Positions 30,999 through 40,029 of a DNA stretch of 64,000 nt are shown piece by piece. How positions within the stretch are numbered: position 1 is the first letter of the stretch; every line of letters begins with the position of its first letter. Under the pieces are notes generated by a model. The model was not told where the DNA came from, did not search any database, and worked only from the letters and a program-made list of their open reading frames with translations. Origin of the DNA: Bacteroidia bacterium (GTDB lineage Bacteria; Bacteroidota; Bacteroidia; SXHM01); the NCBI GenBank assembly GCA_022072225.1, contig JAJVIC010000009.1:982482-1046481 (forward strand). The letters run 5' to 3'. The translations under genes were made by a program, and so were the position numbers.

Positions 30999-33900
30999 AT
31001 GAAAAACAAATTCACCCTCCGCACGCTGCAATTGCTTACAATGGCACTGCTGTTTTTTGCACTTACAAAAACAAGTACTGCGCAATCCGTAACTTTTGAG
31101 CTGTTGCAGCAGCCCTGTAATAATGACGGGGTGCTGGTAATGCACTTTCCGGGCATTACGCTACCGGCAAACATAACATTGTATACCGGCAATTGGTCAA
31201 CACAAACAGATTACATACTTACGGAAGATAGCGATACGCTCTTCAATTACTCTGGTTCTATGGTATATGTTTATGGTTCCGGTTTTCAGGGATATTTTGA
31301 GGGCGCGCCTCCTTTTACTTACACAACATCTACTACTCCTGCCGTGTGTCCCGACCTTGGTACAGGTCAGGTAACGGTAACCGGAGGTCAGGCACCCTAT
31401 ACGGTGGACTGGTATGATGAAACGGGAACCGATCTTATTGCAACAGGCAATCCGGTAAATCTTCCCGGAGGTGCTTTTACGGTACAGATTACTGATGCCA
31501 ACGGATGTGTAAGTGGTTCATTCAACGGTGGTGATTCAATATGGGTATATAATGATTCGCCCGTTTTGTTTAATATTTCAACCACACTGGCAAGCTGCAC
31601 CAATGGTACAGCAACTGTTGAAAATCCCTCTGGCGGAATAGCGCCTTATACCTACCTCTGGAACAACGGAGCAATATCTTCAACTATTACAGGACTGGTG
31701 ATGGGCAGTTATACCGTAAGGGTTACCGATGCGCAGGGCTGTTTCAATGACGGATATGCGTATGTAGAGCAATCGCCCTACATCTCGGTAAATCCTTCGG
31801 TAACACCCGCAACGTGTTTGCAAAACGATGGTGAAATATGGGCCTTCGGAAGCGGAGGTATGCCTCCTTATTCCTACCTCTGGAGTGACGGGCAAACCGT
31901 GCAGCATGCCACCGGCTTATCTGCAGGCTATTATCAGGTAACAGCAACCGATGCCAACGGATGCATCAGCTACACGCAGGGAGTGCAGGTAAATGCCTCA
32001 ACTCCTATAACGGTAACGTATTCATCAACCCCCAGCCTGTGTACAGCACCTACTGGCACAGCAACGGTAGCCCCTGTTGGCGGTACATTGCCCTACACCA
32101 TTGTATGGAATACATTCCCCGCACAGACCGGAACAACCGCAACCGGACTTTCGTCAGGCACGTATTCTTTTAATGTTGCAGATGCCGTTGGGTGCGTAAG
32201 AAGCGGCAGTGTTTACGTGCCTCCTGTAAGTGTTATTAATGCCGCTGCTTATGGCAGCTCTACCGTTTGCAATACCTCGGATGGTTCAGCTTCGGTTTCT
32301 GTTTTTTCAGGCTCCGCACCCTACACGTATTTGTGGAGTACAGGCGCTACCACCACCTCTATCAGTAATTTAGCAGCAGGAGGTTATTCCTGCACCATAA
32401 CCGATAATGAGGGTTGCTCTGTAGTTAAAGGCGCTTATGTTCATTCCATTTCGCCTGTCAACCTCAGTGTAAGTTCTACTCCCCAAAGCTGCATTTTTGT
32501 GTATGACGGAACCGCAACGGTAAATGCATGGGGCGGCACTCCGCCTTATACCTACAGCTGGAGTAACGGGGGCAGCACTTCCACTGTTACCGGACTTCAT
32601 TATGGCGATCATTATGTGTACGTAACCGATGCTGCAGGATGCAGCAAAAGTGCTTATGTTTATGTGGGTTATAATCCGGGAAACACCTCGTGCTATTGCA
32701 CCATCACAGGAACTGTGTATCACGATGTAAATGAAAATTGCGTGCAGGATAACGGTGAACCGGGAATACACAACATCATGGTACGCACTACCTCCTACGG
32801 AGGCGATTTTACCGATGCCAACGGCAACTATTCATTTATAGTACCAACAGGGTCTTACACCGTTACCGAAAATGTAGAAGCTTTTTATCCGCTTTCTGCC
32901 TGTCAGAATAATGCTGTTCAGGTGAATGTTACTGCAGCACCGGGTTGTTCTACTGTGGTTGATTTCGGTAATGTTATCAATCCGATTCACAGCATAGGTG
33001 TATATGGTGTAAATTATACAGGACCTCCGGTGGTAGGCAATACTTATTATCATAACTTTATTGTAAAAAACGAGGGTACACTGGACGAGAGCAGCATTAT
33101 TACAGGCTACAAACACGATGGACAGTTAACTTATCAGGGCGAAAATCCTGCCCTCTTCACACAGCTTGATCCTGTTGCAGAACCCGACTGGTACAGCACA
33201 ACTGCCGGAAACTTTCCTGCTCTTGCGCCCGGTGCAGGTCAGAGTTTTTCGGTGCAATACAATGTTCCCACCAATATACCTATAGGCACATCCATACTGA
33301 TTAACGACTCAGCTGTTTACCAATCACCCATGAGCGACTGGATAAATGATTACACTCCCTGGAATAATGTAAACTCATTATACACCAATGTGGTGGCATC
33401 TTATGACCCTAACAACAAGGAAGTAAATCCCCGCGGCTATGGTGAAGAGGGGCAGATAACACATAATGATTCAATACTTACCTATACCATCCATTTTCAG
33501 AATACCGGAACATGGCCCGCCCAGAATGTGTACCTGATTGATACATTGCCTTCAACACTTAATCTTTCAACCCTTCGCCCCGTTTATTCCAACCATCATT
33601 TTACAACATCATTTACCGAAGAGGGTGTTGTGCGGTTTCAGTTTGATAACATCAACCTGCCCGACAGTGCCAGTCAACCATTGGCAAGTATAGGTTACGT
33701 TATTTATACAATTCATCTCCAGCCGGGCCTGCCGTTTGATACCCGGATAGAAAACTTCGCTGATATTTATTTTGATTACAACGCACCGGTAAGAACCAAC
33801 ACTGCGCTTAATACCATTGTGCGCAATGTGGGTATCAACGAAAACGAACAGTTTGCTGAATTGAAACTATACCCTAATCCCTCAAGCAACAGTGTTACTG

Positions 33901-34082
33901 TTGAAACGGTTTTATCCGGTGCTGTTTACAGCCTTTGTGATATAACCGGTAAAACAGTGTTACATGGTACCGTTAAAACACCAAAGTTCACTGTTGATAT
34001 CAGCAGCCTCAGCAGCGGAGTGTATTTTATCAATGTTACCGATGGTGAAAGAATGCTGAACGGAAAGGTGGTGAAGCAGTAA
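30999..34082 (+). CDS. Large T9SS-exported protein with SprB-like repeats and type A tail
   Basis: A 1027-residue surface protein. Signal peptide 1-29 (TSTAQ). Then about seven SprB-type repeats of about 80 residues with the core PYTYLWSNGATTTSISNLAA, a GxYxVTxTDAxGC end and alternating strands. A SpaA/SdrD B-like unit follows (GTVYHDVNENCVQDNGEPG). A DUF11-like domain that often precedes the tail comes next (SYDPNNKEVNP ... YTIHFQNTGTWPAQNVYLID). The C-terminal sorting domain is LYPNPSSNSVTVET ... SGVYFINVT. It should be adhesive or motility-related on the cell surface, as SprB is in Flavobacterium. Confidence 0.88.
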   Translation: MKNKFTLRTLQLLTMALLFFALTKTSTAQSVTFELLQQPCNNDGVLVMHFPGITLPANITLYTGNWSTQTDYILTEDSDTLFNYSGSMVYVYGSGFQGYFEGAPPFTYTTSTTPAVCPDLGTGQVTVTGGQAPYTVDWYDETGTDLIATGNPVNLPGGAFTVQITDANGCVSGSFNGGDSIWVYNDSPVLFNISTTLASCTNGTATVENPSGGIAPYTYLWNNGAISSTITGLVMGSYTVRVTDAQGCFNDGYAYVEQSPYISVNPSVTPATCLQNDGEIWAFGSGGMPPYSYLWSDGQTVQHATGLSAGYYQVTATDANGCISYTQGVQVNASTPITVTYSSTPSLCTAPTGTATVAPVGGTLPYTIVWNTFPAQTGTTATGLSSGTYSFNVADAVGCVRSGSVYVPPVSVINAAAYGSSTVCNTSDGSASVSVFSGSAPYTYLWSTGATTTSISNLAAGGYSCTITDNEGCSVVKGAYVHSISPVNLSVSSTPQSCIFVYDGTATVNAWGGTPPYTYSWSNGGSTSTVTGLHYGDHYVYVTDAAGCSKSAYVYVGYNPGNTSCYCTITGTVYHDVNENCVQDNGEPGIHNIMVRTTSYGGDFTDANGNYSFIVPTGSYTVTENVEAFYPLSACQNNAVQVNVTAAPGCSTVVDFGNVINPIHSIGVYGVNYTGPPVVGNTYYHNFIVKNEGTLDESSIITGYKHDGQLTYQGENPALFTQLDPVAEPDWYSTTAGNFPALAPGAGQSFSVQYNVPTNIPIGTSILINDSAVYQSPMSDWINDYTPWNNVNSLYTNVVASYDPNNKEVNPRGYGEEGQITHNDSILTYTIHFQNTGTWPAQNVYLIDTLPSTLNLSTLRPVYSNHHFTTSFTEEGVVRFQFDNINLPDSASQPLASIGYVIYTIHLQPGLPFDTRIENFADIYFDYNAPVRTNTALNTIVRNVGINENEQFAELKLYPNPSSNSVTVETVLSGAVYSLCDITGKTVLHGTVKTPKFTVDISSLSSGVYFINVTDGERMLNGKVVKQ

Positions 34083-34085
34083 CTG

Positions 34086-34769
34086 TTACCCGAAATACTG
34101 CACTATCTCTGCTGCAATACGCGGGGTATTTACCTTTTCAAAGGGATGCTGAGTTTGAGGCAATACCAGCAGTTGCGCGTTTTTCAGCTGGCGGTAGGCC
34201 GCAATGGTTTCTTCTAATGTTACCATGTTGTCTTTATCGCCAACCGAAATCTGAACAGGTTGTTGAACAGCGGCAAGGTCAGTCATTGAAAGGGCAGGGG
34301 ACTTGCCCAGGTTAATCATCATGTCTGCTGTTTTTATTAAAACTGTTTTCCAGTTCTCACCGTGTTTTTGTTCTAATGCGTTGGCAAAGGCAGGTACTTT
34401 CGCTGCAATTTTTTCGGGATTAAGCATGGCTGCTTCTTTGGCTGCGCCTTCAGCATTCCAATTGAATTTAGTGGCAAGGGTAAATACTTTTCCCACTTTT
34501 TCGGCTTGGTGTTTGGCAAGGTATAAAGTCACATAGCCACCCATGCTGTAACCAAAGATGTTAATGGTTTCTATCTTCTTTTCTTCCAACCAATTCAGTA
34601 CATCTTTGGCAAATAACTCAATGCTGAAAGGCTTGTCAGGTATTGGTTTGCCGCCATGCCCTGAAAAATCAAGTATGTAAACCTCAAACTGATTTTGAAG
34701 TAAAGGAACAAGCGCATCAAACTGTTTTGACGAACCGATGGCACCGTGGAGAAGAAGTAGTTTTTGCAT
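34086..34769 (-). CDS. Alpha/beta hydrolase
   Basis: A 227-residue cytoplasmic hydrolase with HGAIGSSKQF (oxyanion), GYSMGGYVTLYL (nucleophile Ser), VGDKDNMV (acid Asp) and TQHPFEK (base His). The lid is short and helical. The size and motifs resemble MenH/BioH-type esterases, but neither pathway is next to it; the biotin operon lies 14 kb away and lacks a bioH or bioC. Substrate unknown. It converges on the SprB-repeat gene with a 3 bp gap. Confidence 0.82.
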   Translation of the reverse strand: MQKLLLLHGAIGSSKQFDALVPLLQNQFEVYILDFSGHGGKPIPDKPFSIELFAKDVLNWLEEKKIETINIFGYSMGGYVTLYLAKHQAEKVGKVFTLATKFNWNAEGAAKEAAMLNPEKIAAKVPAFANALEQKHGENWKTVLIKTADMMINLGKSPALSMTDLAAVQQPVQISVGDKDNMVTLEETIAAYRQLKNAQLLVLPQTQHPFEKVNTPRIAAEIVQYFG

Positions 34770-34776
34770 AGTAAAT

Positions 34777-34812
34777 CGTCATTGCGAGGGAGGAACGACC
34801 GAAGCAATCTCA
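34777..34812. repeat. GTCATTGCGAGG...CGAAGCAATCTC repeat arm
   Basis: CGTCATTGCGAGGGAGGAAC followed by GAAGCAATCTC is a common intergenic word pair in many bacterial genomes. Its partner GATTGCTT(T) appears 20 bases on. It lies between the hydrolase and the second E1 gene. Confidence 0.6.
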
Positions 34813-34855
34813 TTATTGAAAGATTGCTTTGCTTTTGCCCGCAATCGCGGTGAAG

Positions 34856-36997
34856 TTAATAATCAAACAAATTCTTCATCACCACCGCCACTTTTTCAGC
34901 CGATGGTATCATCGTTTGTTCCAGAGTTGAGTTCAGCGGAATAGCAGGCAGGTTTTCAGAGCCAATTACTTCTACAGGCGCATCTAAATACTCAAAGCAT
35001 GATTTTGAAATGCGGGCTGCAATGCTTTGCGCGAATGAATTATTTACAGGCTCTTCGGTTATAACCAGGCACTTTCCGTGTTTTTTTACCGAGGCATAAA
35101 TGGTCTCTTCGTCCAAGGGGTTTAATGTTCGCAGGTCAACTATTTCTACCTGTTCAGGAAAGTTTTTAGCAGCATTTTTTGCCCAGTAAACTCCCATTCC
35201 GTAAGTAATCACGGTTAGGGTAGGCTTATCAAATTTCCCACCTTCGGGGGGATTAAGGGGGGCTACTATTCTTGCCTTGCCGAAAGGAATAATGTAATCC
35301 TCATCGGGCTCAATGGTTTTAGCTTCTTCCGTACCTTTTATTTTACTCCAGTATAATCCTTTGTGTTCAAGGATTACAACAGGGTTAGGGTCATAATAGG
35401 CAGCTTTCATTAACCCTTTCAAATCTGCACCCGTAGATGGGTAAGCTATTTTTATTCCTCTTATATTAGTCAGCACCGATTCAACACTGGATGAGTGGTA
35501 AGGTCCACCGCTACCGTAAGCACCGATAGGAACACGGATAATGCAACTCACCGGCCACTTGCCGTTACTCAAATAGCACGAGCGGCTGACTTCTGTAAAC
35601 AACTGATTCAGCCCGGGCCAGATGTAATCTGCAAACTGAACTTCAACTATCGGTTTCAATCCTGCGGCACTCATACCTACTGTACTGCCTATAATAAATG
35701 CTTCCTGAATAGGAGTATTGAATACTCTGTTATCACCAAACTGTTGTGCCAGTGTTGCCGCCTCTCGGAATACACCGCCTAATCTTCCGCCTACATCTTG
35801 TCCGTACAACAAACATTCGGGATGTTTAGCCATCAGTTCACGTATCGCAAACAAAGCCGAGTCAACCATAACGGTAGGTTGTTTTCCTGCCGGGCTGCGT
35901 TCACCTTTTTCTTCAAGAATGGGAGTAGGTGCAAATTCATGTAAAAATAAGTCCGATGGCTGCGGGTCTTCGGCTTTCAGTGCTTTTTCAAAATCTTCTT
36001 CTGCTAATTGTTTTGCGCGTTCTTCCAGTTCATTCAACTCATTTTCCGAAACACCAATGTCGGTCAGTTGCTTTCTGTACTTTGGAAACGGGTCGCGGGC
36101 TTTGTGTTTCGCCATATCTTCTTCGCTGCGGTAAAACTCCATGCGCACACCCGATGTGTGGTGGTTAAGCAAAGGAACCTTGGCATGAATAAGAAATGGT
36201 TTACGCTCTTTGCGAATCAGTTCCATTACCTCGGTAATGGTTTTATAACATTCTATAAAATCAGTGCCGTCAACGTTGCGCACTTCCAGACCTTTGAATC
36301 CTCTGGCATACTCAGTGGCATCCATCGCACGTATTTCTTTTGCCGTTGCCGAAATATCCCACTCGTTATCCTGCACCAGGTAAAGTATCGGCAATTTCTT
36401 TAATACCGCCATCTGAAAAGCTTCGGCTACTTCGCCTTCTGTAATAGAGGCATCGCCTAAGGAGCAAACTGAAATCGGTAATCGGTAATCGGTTATCGGT
36501 GTTCGGTTTTGTGAGTTACCGATAACCGATAACTGACTACCGATAACCTGTTCACGATACTTCAACCCCATTGCCACCCCTGTAGCCGGTATAGCCTGCA
36601 TTCCTGTTGCCGAACTTTGATGAGGAATCTTTGGCATATCATCCCGTTTCAAACTAGGGTGCGAGTAATAGGTTCTTCCTCCAGAAAAAGGGTCGTCACG
36701 TTTTGCCAGCAGTTGAAGCATTAATTCATAAGGCTGCATTCCAATGGCTAATAACATTGAATCATCGCGGTAATAAGGAGCAACAAAATCCTGAGGCAGT
36801 AATTGCAAACCTAAGGCAAGCTGTATGGCTTCGTGCCCCCGCGAAGTAGCGTGAACATATTTGGAAGTTACTTTGGAATTCTTCTCGTAAATATCTGACA
36901 TGGCACGGGCTGTGCACATCAGTTGCCACGCCTTTAACAGCGTGTTTCCGGGCAAAACAGAACCGGTTTTCTTTTTCTCAGTTACGATTGCAGCCAT
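34856..36997 (-). CDS. Second fused alpha/beta E1 component of a 2-oxoacid dehydrogenase, with two in-frame repeat insertions
   Basis: A 713-residue fused E1, shorter in the linker than the 8.8 kb paralogue. Alpha part: YYRDDSMLLAIGM and the TPP motif LGDASITEGEVAEAF (residues 180-194) with QDNEWDISA. Beta part: LLYGQDVGGRLGGVF, TPIQEAFIIGS and YGSGGPYHSSS, where the last His is the usual catalytic position. Residues about 150-175, just before the TPP loop, and 579-590 are encoded by intergenic repeat words; the frame stays open through both. E1 decarboxylates a 2-oxoacid and acylates the E2 lipoate. No E2 or E3 is adjacent. Confidence 0.85.
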   Translation of the reverse strand: MAAIVTEKKKTGSVLPGNTLLKAWQLMCTARAMSDIYEKNSKVTSKYVHATSRGHEAIQLALGLQLLPQDFVAPYYRDDSMLLAIGMQPYELMLQLLAKRDDPFSGGRTYYSHPSLKRDDMPKIPHQSSATGMQAIPATGVAMGLKYREQVIGSQLSVIGNSQNRTPITDYRLPISVCSLGDASITEGEVAEAFQMAVLKKLPILYLVQDNEWDISATAKEIRAMDATEYARGFKGLEVRNVDGTDFIECYKTITEVMELIRKERKPFLIHAKVPLLNHHTSGVRMEFYRSEEDMAKHKARDPFPKYRKQLTDIGVSENELNELEERAKQLAEEDFEKALKAEDPQPSDLFLHEFAPTPILEEKGERSPAGKQPTVMVDSALFAIRELMAKHPECLLYGQDVGGRLGGVFREAATLAQQFGDNRVFNTPIQEAFIIGSTVGMSAAGLKPIVEVQFADYIWPGLNQLFTEVSRSCYLSNGKWPVSCIIRVPIGAYGSGGPYHSSSVESVLTNIRGIKIAYPSTGADLKGLMKAAYYDPNPVVILEHKGLYWSKIKGTEEAKTIEPDEDYIIPFGKARIVAPLNPPEGGKFDKPTLTVITYGMGVYWAKNAAKNFPEQVEIVDLRTLNPLDEETIYASVKKHGKCLVITEEPVNNSFAQSIAARISKSCFEYLDAPVEVIGSENLPAIPLNSTLEQTMIPSAEKVAVVMKNLFDY
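35239..35265. repeat. Repeat word inside E1 (APLNPPEGGK)
   Basis: CCACCTTCGGGGGGATTAAG, then GGGGGC, is an intergenic word found widely in Bacteroidota; it is read here in frame as APLNPPEGGK. It interrupts the loop between KARIV and TLTVITYG, where E1 beta subunits normally have only a few residues. Confidence 0.6.
36470..36552. repeat. Inverted repeat (CGGTAATCGGT/ACCGATAACCG) inside E1
   Basis: Repeated ATCGGT words on the left and ACCGATAACC words on the right form an imperfect inverted repeat of about 80 bp. Read on the minus strand it gives VIGSQLSVIGNSQNRTPITD and a few more residues, immediately before the TPP-binding loop. Confidence 0.75.
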
Positions 36998-37128
36998 ACC
37001 TTATTGGTTTCGGTAATTTATTCCGCAATATACGAATTATTCAGAATATTGTTCTTTTGAAAACGTTATTCGTCAAATAAAATACTGTGTAAGATAAATT
37101 GGTCAGAATAATCGGCAGGCTATTTGGG

Positions 37129-38154
37129 TTAAAACAGACTTGCAATACCTTTGTAGGTGAATTTTAGTTTAACAAAGTACTTTTTATTGTATTTGTCGTA
37201 GCTGTAATCTGCAATAACAAGTGCTGTTTTATCGTTGAAAATTTCTTTTTCATTGGCAAAAATGTGTTGTATTGCATCACCTTCGATTGATTCGTAAATG
37301 CGGTAAACATACTTTTCGTTGATATCAATACTTAATGTATTTTTTGTTTTTTCCGAAAGTTTATCGAACATTTTTTTTGCTTCTGCCTTATCGGAGCCTT
37401 CGTAAAATATTCCGGTTAACTCATTTGCCAGGGCTAATCTCGCTTCGGAATAACTGAGGTTGCTTATACCTTCCAAATTGGCATTAACAGTGTATTTGTA
37501 TGATGTTCCCATAAAACCATTTATTTCCTGTTTTTCGCCCAGCACTTCTTTGAAATTGTTGGGAGCGCTGTTCATAATCTTTATCATATCCAAGCCAAAG
37601 TTGTTAAACAATGATCCATTATAAATATAGTGGATTTTATTTGAACTTTTTACCGTATTAATATTCATTCGCACTACATATTTTCCTGCCTCGTTTTTAT
37701 AAATATCAAAGTAGTCGCCATAGAGGTAATATCCAAAAAGGTGAGTAGGTAAAAAAGCTGTGCTTTTTAGCGTATTTCCATCAGGTTTCAGTTCTACGAT
37801 TTTCTTGTCTGTAAGAAAACAGAGTTTTAGTATGGTAAGCTGAAAGTCGTATGCTTTTTCGGCATCTTCATAGGTATCGTGTTCGCTCATTATGGCATAA
37901 TATGATTCGCCAAAAACATTTTGGATATAACAATCTTGTGCTCTGTATAAACATTTGCTAGTGTTATGAGTAGTTGTTTTAAATGTTTCACCGGTTTCGC
38001 TGCGAAGACTTCCTTTTATGGATTCGAAATTGCCGGCAGCCGCGGACTGCACTTGTTTTATATCTGCGCATAAATCACCGGATTGCGAATAGAGTTTTTC
38101 GTTATTTGCGAAAATGAAAAAAAGAAGAGTAAAAATCAACACCTGTTTTTTCAT
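37129..38154 (-). CDS. Secreted hypothetical protein
   Basis: A 341-residue protein with a signal peptide (MKKQVLIFTLLFFIFANN, cleavage near LYSQS). The start at 38154 is chosen because an upstream in-frame start would bury this signal and overlap the enoyl-CoA hydratase gene. The mature part is mixed alpha/beta without recognised motifs. The two Cys residues of TSKCLYRAQDCY may form a disulfide, and the C-terminal strand-rich end includes KKYFVKLKFTYKGI. Probably periplasmic. No family recognised. Confidence 0.65.
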   Translation of the reverse strand: MKKQVLIFTLLFFIFANNEKLYSQSGDLCADIKQVQSAAAGNFESIKGSLRSETGETFKTTTHNTSKCLYRAQDCYIQNVFGESYYAIMSEHDTYEDAEKAYDFQLTILKLCFLTDKKIVELKPDGNTLKSTAFLPTHLFGYYLYGDYFDIYKNEAGKYVVRMNINTVKSSNKIHYIYNGSLFNNFGLDMIKIMNSAPNNFKEVLGEKQEINGFMGTSYKYTVNANLEGISNLSYSEARLALANELTGIFYEGSDKAEAKKMFDKLSEKTKNTLSIDINEKYVYRIYESIEGDAIQHIFANEKEIFNDKTALVIADYSYDKYNKKYFVKLKFTYKGIASLF

Positions 38155-38167
38155 GGTCAGTAGTTTT

Positions 38168-38932
38168 TTATTTCTGTTTGAATTTGTTGATAGCATCTTT
38201 TGTAAAATCAGAAAGCACCAATCTTCCGCTGATGGCAGCTCTTTCGGCAAGCAGGGTGTCCCAATGTTCGGTTCCCTGCCAGGCTACTTTTTTTAGTTCT
38301 GCCATGGCTTCGGGGCTGCTGAAAGAAAGTGTTAAAGCCAGCAGTTTTACCGCTTCATCCATTTCTTCAACGGATGAAAATACCTCGGCATACAACCCTT
38401 TTTCTTTTGCCCAGGCTGCGCTTTCCCATTTGGTGGCATTGATGGAAAGTTGCACAAAGGCAGATGTGCCTATCTTGCGTTCTACTGCAGGTCCTACTAC
38501 AAAAGGCCCGATTCCAACAGCAAGTTCGCTCAGTTTTACAGAAGCTGAATCCAAGGCAAATGTATAATCAGCAGCAGAGGCAATACCTACACCACCACCC
38601 ACGGCTTTACCCTGTATCCGTGCAATCACAAACTTGGGTGCTTTGCGTATGGCGTTTATAACTGCTGCAAAGCCTGAGAAAAAATAGTTGCCTGTTTCGG
38701 TGTCTTTAATGGAAATAAGTTCGTCAAAAGATGCGCCTGCGCAGAAAGCTTTTTCGCCACGGCTTTTAAGTACAATTACTTTTACATCGCTATTGTTTCC
38801 AGCTTTGGTTATTTCACCGGCAAGTTCGCGTAACAATGCACCCGGTAATGAGTTGCTTTGCGGATGATAAAAAGTGATAGTGGCTATTCCGTTTTCGGTG
38901 GCTGTGCTTACTAAACCTTGTTGTTCTGACAT
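38168..38932 (-). CDS. Enoyl-CoA hydratase/isomerase family protein
   Basis: A 254-residue crotonase-fold enzyme. The oxyanion-hole segments are SRGEKAFCAGASFDEL and IQGKAVGGGVGIASAADYT. The classical catalytic Glu positions are less clear: SELAVGIGPFVVGPAVERKIG has one Glu in the first half, so it could be a hydratase, isomerase or another crotonase activity on acyl-CoA. The start at 38932 (MSEQQGLV) is preferred; a longer frame would run into rsmH. It lies 38 bp downstream of rsmH on the same strand. Confidence 0.85.
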   Translation of the reverse strand: MSEQQGLVSTATENGIATITFYHPQSNSLPGALLRELAGEITKAGNNSDVKVIVLKSRGEKAFCAGASFDELISIKDTETGNYFFSGFAAVINAIRKAPKFVIARIQGKAVGGGVGIASAADYTFALDSASVKLSELAVGIGPFVVGPAVERKIGTSAFVQLSINATKWESAAWAKEKGLYAEVFSSVEEMDEAVKLLALTLSFSSPEAMAELKKVAWQGTEHWDTLLAERAAISGRLVLSDFTKDAINKFKQK

Positions 38933-38970
38933 ATATAAGATGTTCTGGTAAAAATGTTTAAGCAGCGAAT

Positions 38971-40020
38971 TTATGATTTTATCGCCCACCTTAATTTTGC
39001 AGAGCGTGAGCGGGGGTTACTGCTGATTTCTTCTGCTGACGGACGAATAGGATCGGGAGCTATTTCACTGTAAACACCTTCTCTGAAAAACTGCTGAAAT
39101 GATTTTTTCACTCTTCGGTCTTCACCCGAATGAAAAGAAAGTATGGCTACTCTGCCGCCCGGTGCAAGCGCAGCGGGAAGTTTTTCCAGGAATTTTTCCA
39201 ATACACCAAACTCATCGTTTACAATAATACGCAGTGCCTGAAAACAACGTTGACAGGTTTTCTTAATTGTTTCATCGCGTTCATGTGCAGGTGTAAATTG
39301 TAATACTTCTTTAATAATTGCTTTTAGTTGGGTGGTTGTTTCAATCGGGATATTCTTATTGATTGTGTCTTTAATGGCTGCTGCAATAATTGCTGCATGA
39401 GGTTCATCCGCGTTTTCAATAAGCAGTTGTTCCAGTCGGGGTTGACTTATTCTTTTCAGCAAGTGTGAGGCCGGATTTCCACTCTTGGGGTTTAGCCTCA
39501 GATCGAGCGGTCCTTCTACTTTCAGTGAAAACCCCCGATCGGGATTATCAATCTGCATGGATGAAACACCTAAATCTGCCAGTACAAAATTCAAAGGCCC
39601 TGATTCAAAAACTAGCTGGTCTATTCCCGAAAAATTCATTTTGCGAATAAATAATACATCAGAACCATAGCCCAGTGCTTCTAATCGTTCGCGGGTGCGG
39701 GGCAGTTCATAGGGGTCAACATCGGTGGCAAATAAACGCCCGCCCGGTGTAAGGCGTTTAAGTATTTCAAGGCTGTGGCCACCATAACCTAAGGTAGCAT
39801 CAAGCCCTGTTTGTCCGGGTTGCACATTCAAAAATTCCAGTATTTCGTTTACGCAAATGGAGCGGTGCATACCGGCAGGAGTATTGCCCTTTTGCATTAC
39901 CTTCTCAATATCGGCAGCATATTTTTCGGGCTGTAGCTCTTTGTATTTTTCTTTAAAGGTTCTGGGGTGGGTGCCTTTGTAACGAATTCTGCGTGGTGGT
40001 TTTGATTGTTCTTTATCCAT
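38971..40020 (-). CDS. rsmH: RsmH-like S-adenosylmethionine methyltransferase (divergent)
   Basis: A 349-residue homologue of the 16S rRNA (cytosine1402-N4) methyltransferase. It has the SAM motif DATLGYGGHSLEIL, ADLGVSSMQID, DRGFSLKVEGPLDLRLN and ILSFHSGEDRRVKKSF. It differs from canonical RsmH in a 60-residue basic N-terminal extension, SFHSGEDR for SFHSLEDR and CQRCFQALRI for the usual R-T-FQALRI region. It is not in a mraZ-mur-fts cluster. It may be a second, lineage-specific paralogue acting on another site. It lies 9 bp downstream of the MazG-type gene. Confidence 0.8.
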   Translation of the reverse strand: MDKEQSKPPRRIRYKGTHPRTFKEKYKELQPEKYAADIEKVMQKGNTPAGMHRSICVNEILEFLNVQPGQTGLDATLGYGGHSLEILKRLTPGGRLFATDVDPYELPRTRERLEALGYGSDVLFIRKMNFSGIDQLVFESGPLNFVLADLGVSSMQIDNPDRGFSLKVEGPLDLRLNPKSGNPASHLLKRISQPRLEQLLIENADEPHAAIIAAAIKDTINKNIPIETTTQLKAIIKEVLQFTPAHERDETIKKTCQRCFQALRIIVNDEFGVLEKFLEKLPAALAPGGRVAILSFHSGEDRRVKKSFQQFFREGVYSEIAPDPIRPSAEEISSNPRSRSAKLRWAIKS

Positions 40021-40029
40021 TACTTCGTG

